NCBI GenBank assembly: GCA_020633315.1
Contig: JACKDV010000003.1
Coordinates: forward strand, 496,001-560,000
Source: Myxococcales bacterium
Lineage (GTDB): Bacteria > Myxococcota_A > Polyangia > Nannocystales > Nannocystaceae
DNA length: 64,000 nt
Reading direction: 5' to 3'
The first letter of the stretch is position 1. Every line of letters starts with the position of its first letter. The translations under genes were made by a program, and so were the position numbers. This document shows positions 61,099 to 64,000 of this stretch, piece by piece. Below the pieces are notes generated by a model. That model did no database searches. It was not told where the DNA came from and was given only the letters and a program-made list of their open reading frames with translations.

Positions 61099-61530
61099 AT
61101 GCCTTCGTCCGACGAGCTCCCGGCGCCATCGGCCATCGACGCGCTGCTCCGCTTCCTCGCCGAGCGGCCCGATTTCGATCTCCTCGACGTCGCGCTGACC
61201 GACCCGGAATCGATCCCGGCGTGGCCCGGGCTCGACATCGAGCTGCTGCGGGCCGGGCAGCGCCTGCTGCGGCTCGTGCCCGACCACGACCTGGACCGCG
61301 CGATCGCACTGCTGCGCGCGGGGGCCCGCTCGGCGATCGAGCTGGCCGACATGCCCCTGCCGCGCTTCGCCGAGCGCTACGGCCACGCCCTCGGCGATGA
61401 CCGCCCGCTGATCGAGCGGGTCCACGGCCGCGCCCGGGCGATCCGCACCCACGTCCACCTCCTCTACGTCGCGTCCCGGCAGAGCGCCGAGCCCCACCTC
61501 CCGCGAGCCCTCTCCACCCGGCGGAGCTGA
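61099..61530 (+). CDS. Small VRP1-like protein, N-terminal part of a Tc-toxin A-like system
   Basis: 143 residues from ATG 61099 (GAGGTAGTC before it); the frame is open earlier but less plausibly coding. The motif LLRAGQRLLRLVPDHDLDRA then LLRAGARSAIELADMP and FAERYG matches the VRP1 (SpvA-like) helical repeat found at the start of Tc toxin A subunits. It stands 4 bp before the large Tc-like gene. Either a separate chaperone-like domain or an ancestral N-terminus split from it. The 168 bp before it show no clear element. Confidence 0.55.
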   Translation: MPSSDELPAPSAIDALLRFLAERPDFDLLDVALTDPESIPAWPGLDIELLRAGQRLLRLVPDHDLDRAIALLRAGARSAIELADMPLPRFAERYGHALGDDRPLIERVHGRARAIRTHVHLLYVASRQSAEPHLPRALSTRRS

Positions 61531-61534
61531 TGCC

Positions 61535-64000
61535 ATGAGCCAACGTCCCACCCTCCCGACCTACCGCGACCTCTTCGGCGCCCTCGACTTCAAGGAGGGA
61601 GCGCCCGGCCGCTCGGCGCTCTCGCCCGCGGCCTACCTCGCCGACCTGCTCCAGCTCCTCGAGGATCGCTTCGCGAAGCCCGACTTCTTCGACCGCCGCC
61701 CCGACATCCGCGAGCTCGTGCTCGACGGGGAGAACACCTTCACGCTGGTGCCCTACCTCGAGATCGTCGACGAGGTGCTCGAGGCCCGGGTCACCCGCCG
61801 CAGCGAGGAGCCCGATGCCCAGGCGGTGCTCGCCGCGGCCGAGCACCCGCTCGGCCTGCCCTTCGAGCGCGAGCACGCCCAGCTCCGCGAGCGGCTGGAT
61901 CTGCTCAAGACCACGCCGCAGGAGCTGTACCGCCTGCTGACCCCCCGGCCCGATCCCGACGTGCTGGCCCGAGCGAGCCTGGGGATCTCGGACGGGATGG
62001 TGCGGATGCTGCTCGACGATCGCTCGGGCAAGCCTCGGGCCCTCGCGCGCTCCTACGGGGTGAAGGGACCGGACGAGCTGGCGTCGCTGGCCGAGCTCGA
62101 GCGCTTCCAGGCCGCGACGGGCATCGACGGCCCCCGGCTGCGCGAGCTGCTGTACCTCCAGCTCAGCGGGACCGCGCTCGATCCCGACGGCCGCCCCGAG
62201 CTCGACGCGGCCGCCGAGCTGTTCGTCAACCACGGCAACGACGGCTCGGGATACGTGCGCCTGAACGCCGAGGAGACGCGGCTCGAGCTCTCCAGCGACG
62301 CCGAGGCCCCCCTGCCCGCCGCCTGGCTCGACCGCGCCAATCGCTTGCTGCGGCTGGCGGGGTGGACCGGGCTCGAGCTGCGCTCGCTCGACCTCGTGCT
62401 GCGGACCCTGTGCGGCAACGTGCTCGACGACGCCGCGCTGCGACGCCTGGCCCTGGTCCGGAGCCTCGCCGAGCGGCACGGGGTGGAGGTCGAGCTGGTC
62501 TGCGGGCTGCTCGGCGACATCGACTCCCTCGGTGCCTCCGACGATCCGCTCCACGCGGCCAGCCCCTTCGATCGGGTCTTCAACGGCGAGCCCGCCAAGC
62601 TCGCCCGGGCCTACTTCCCCTCGGGGCGAGGCTACGTGCCCGAGCCCTACCGCGAGCTCACGGCGATCGAGCTCACGAGCGACCTGCTGCTCGACGACAA
62701 CAAGTCGGTGCGCCTGCGGATCCAGCGGGCGCTGGGGATCTCATCCACGGAGCTGACGACCCTCGTCGAGGCCATGCGCGAGCGCGCGACGGAGCGCGCT
62801 CGCGTCTCGCTGCTGTCGGAGCCCCTCGGCCCCGCCACGCTGGCCCTGCTGCACCGAGTCACCCGCACCGCCGAGCTGCTCGACATCACCCCCTCCGCGC
62901 TGCTCACCCTGCTCGACGTGCTCGAGGCGGACCCCAGCCTGCGAGGCCTGGGCGCCTTCGGCCTCGTCGAGGAGGCCATCGACGGCGACGACCTCTACCA
63001 GGTGCTCGAGACCGGCTCGGTGACCGAGCGCAGCTGGTTGCTGCACACCCTGGTCGCCGTGCACGGGTGGGCGCGCACGGCCGGGCTCGGCGTGGAGGAC
63101 CTCAGCGCGATCTGCCTGCCGCCCCCGGTGTCCGACGATCCCGAGGAGGATCTCTCCGACGATCCCGCGGCCCAGGCCGCCACCGCGGCCCGCCTCGCCC
63201 TGTGCCAGGGACTGCTGGAGGCCTTCGTGCCCACCGCCCTCGACGACAGCACGCTGGGCTCGAGCGAGCTGAGCGAGCGGGCGGCCCGGATCGCGTGGCG
63301 CCTGGCTCGCGAGGCCGACCGGGGTCTGGTCTCGAAGGTCGACCCGCGCCTGGTCCAGCTCGACCTCAACGAGGCCCGCCGCTGGGCCTTCGACGCCGTG
63401 AGCGCGCTCGACGTGGTCACCGTCGACGACCTCGCCGAGCTCGGGCTGGGCGACGCCCTGGCCGAGCGCCTCCACGAGGCGCTGCTGCGTCGAGGGTCGC
63501 TCGACCTCGAGGGCAACCTCCTCGACGCGGCCTTCGACGACGACGACGACGGCTTCGCCGTCGAGCCCGACCTCGACCGGCACGCGGAGGCGATCTTCGA
63601 TCTGCTCGTCGGTCTCGCCCACGAGGGCCAGGGCCAGGGCGTGGCGCCGGGGGACCTGGAGCTGCACCTGTACCCCTCCGATCTGCTCTCGCTCGAGATC
63701 CCCAAGGTCGAGGCCGAGGCGATCCTCTCCAACCTGCGCTACCTCGGCGTCGTCGACGAGCAGGGCCTGGTGTCCGACCCCGCGTGGTTCCTCGAGCCCG
63801 CGCACCGCTCCGAGCTCGAGCTCGAGCTCGGCCTGAGCGAGCGGGCCGGGGCGATCCGGGAGTTCTTCGAGGGACGACGCGCGAGCTTCCTCGCGATCCC
63901 CACCACCGTGCCGACCGAGGCCTTCGCCGGCCTCGGGATCTCCGACGACGAGCAGGCAGGCCTGCTCGCCAACCTGGCCTTCAACGGCATCCTCGACGAG
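61535..64000 (+). CDS. Tc toxin subunit A-like protein (5' part, runs off window)
   Basis: 822 residues visible without a stop; ATG 61535. An N-terminal VRP1-type region: SALSPAAYLADLLQLLEDRF, RRPDIRELVLDGENTFTLVP, YLEIVDEVLEARV. This is the signature start of TcdA/TcaB-type pore subunits (usually 1,500-2,500 residues). What follows is long, helical, acidic and Leu-rich with FDRVFNG and YVPEPYRELTAIEL, also seen in the family. No signal peptide, as usual for Tc A subunits. B/C subunits, if present, are outside the window. Identified by motif recognition only. Confidence 0.75.
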   Translation, partial: MSQRPTLPTYRDLFGALDFKEGAPGRSALSPAAYLADLLQLLEDRFAKPDFFDRRPDIRELVLDGENTFTLVPYLEIVDEVLEARVTRRSEEPDAQAVLAAAEHPLGLPFEREHAQLRERLDLLKTTPQELYRLLTPRPDPDVLARASLGISDGMVRMLLDDRSGKPRALARSYGVKGPDELASLAELERFQAATGIDGPRLRELLYLQLSGTALDPDGRPELDAAAELFVNHGNDGSGYVRLNAEETRLELSSDAEAPLPAAWLDRANRLLRLAGWTGLELRSLDLVLRTLCGNVLDDAALRRLALVRSLAERHGVEVELVCGLLGDIDSLGASDDPLHAASPFDRVFNGEPAKLARAYFPSGRGYVPEPYRELTAIELTSDLLLDDNKSVRLRIQRALGISSTELTTLVEAMRERATERARVSLLSEPLGPATLALLHRVTRTAELLDITPSALLTLLDVLEADPSLRGLGAFGLVEEAIDGDDLYQVLETGSVTERSWLLHTLVAVHGWARTAGLGVEDLSAICLPPPVSDDPEEDLSDDPAAQAATAARLALCQGLLEAFVPTALDDSTLGSSELSERAARIAWRLAREADRGLVSKVDPRLVQLDLNEARRWAFDAVSALDVVTVDDLAELGLGDALAERLHEALLRRGSLDLEGNLLDAAFDDDDDGFAVEPDLDRHAEAIFDLLVGLAHEGQGQGVAPGDLELHLYPSDLLSLEIPKVEAEAILSNLRYLGVVDEQGLVSDPAWFLEPAHRSELELELGLSERAGAIREFFEGRRASFLAIPTTVPTEAFAGLGISDDEQAGLLANLAFNGILDE

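Noticed and set aside
56503..61551. A 1,682-codon open frame on the minus strand
   Set aside because: Antisense to the TIR-NTPase and WD40 genes; low-complexity Val/Leu/Gly/His/Arg translation and no recognisable domain.

Overview
This is a strongly GC-rich, densely coded bacterial window. Its content points to a myxobacterium (phylum Myxococcota), plausibly the Nannocystis/Plesiocystis side. The grounds are membrane-anchored Ser/Thr kinases with PEGA domains, an MglA-type GTPase next to a histidine kinase, many lipoproteins with Ser/Thr/Gly/Pro-rich linkers and Cys-rich bodies, a NtrC-type PilR followed by tandem type IV pilins, and a receiver protein with a long Pro/Ala linker. The phylum is inferred from gene content only; no rRNA or tRNA gene was seen.

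1-7.1 kb: an M16 zinc protease cut by the window edge, a PQQ-propeller protein, a host-attachment-family protein, a Cys-repeat lipoprotein overlapping an HTH-only LysR-type protein, methionine aminopeptidase, and a Kazal-like lipoprotein. 7.1-14 kb (minus strand): a signalling block of Roadblock-like protein, degenerate ABC ATPase and dual-specificity phosphatase, an unknown 341-aa protein, a response-regulator/GAF-PAS-kinase pair, and a PPi-type phosphofructokinase. 14-25 kb: a DsbA-like exported protein, a PP2C phosphatase fused to a cyclic-nucleotide domain with a Thr-containing repeat tail, cytidine deaminase, a penicillin-acylase lipoprotein, an M13 metallopeptidase lipoprotein and a receiver protein.

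25-30 kb: a methyltransferase, pilR, two tandem pilin genes with a sigma-54-like site and an upstream palindrome, a clear hairpin terminator and a small conserved protein. 30-45 kb (mostly minus strand): a PEGA-domain kinase, a histidine kinase with an MglA-like GTPase, the heat-shock cluster hrcA-grpE-dnaK-dnaJ, then upstream hemW, a degenerate Thg1-like gene, a second Ser/Thr kinase and gpsA. 45-56.5 kb: exported and lipoproteins (one an M23 peptidase), carA, a CinA-type domain protein, a TerC-family membrane protein, two envelope proteins, and the glycine-cleavage genes gcvT and gcvH, closed by a good intrinsic terminator.

56.6-64 kb is the most accessory-looking part. A TIR-domain NTPase and an NTPase-TM-WD40 protein lie 6 bp apart and look like a conflict or signalling pair. 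Next come a small VRP1-like protein and the start of a large Tc-toxin subunit A-like protein that runs off the window. gcvP is not seen after gcvH. The best candidates for something undescribed are the TIR-NTPase/WD40 pair with its Tc-like neighbour, and the Thg1-like protein that has lost a catalytic aspartate.
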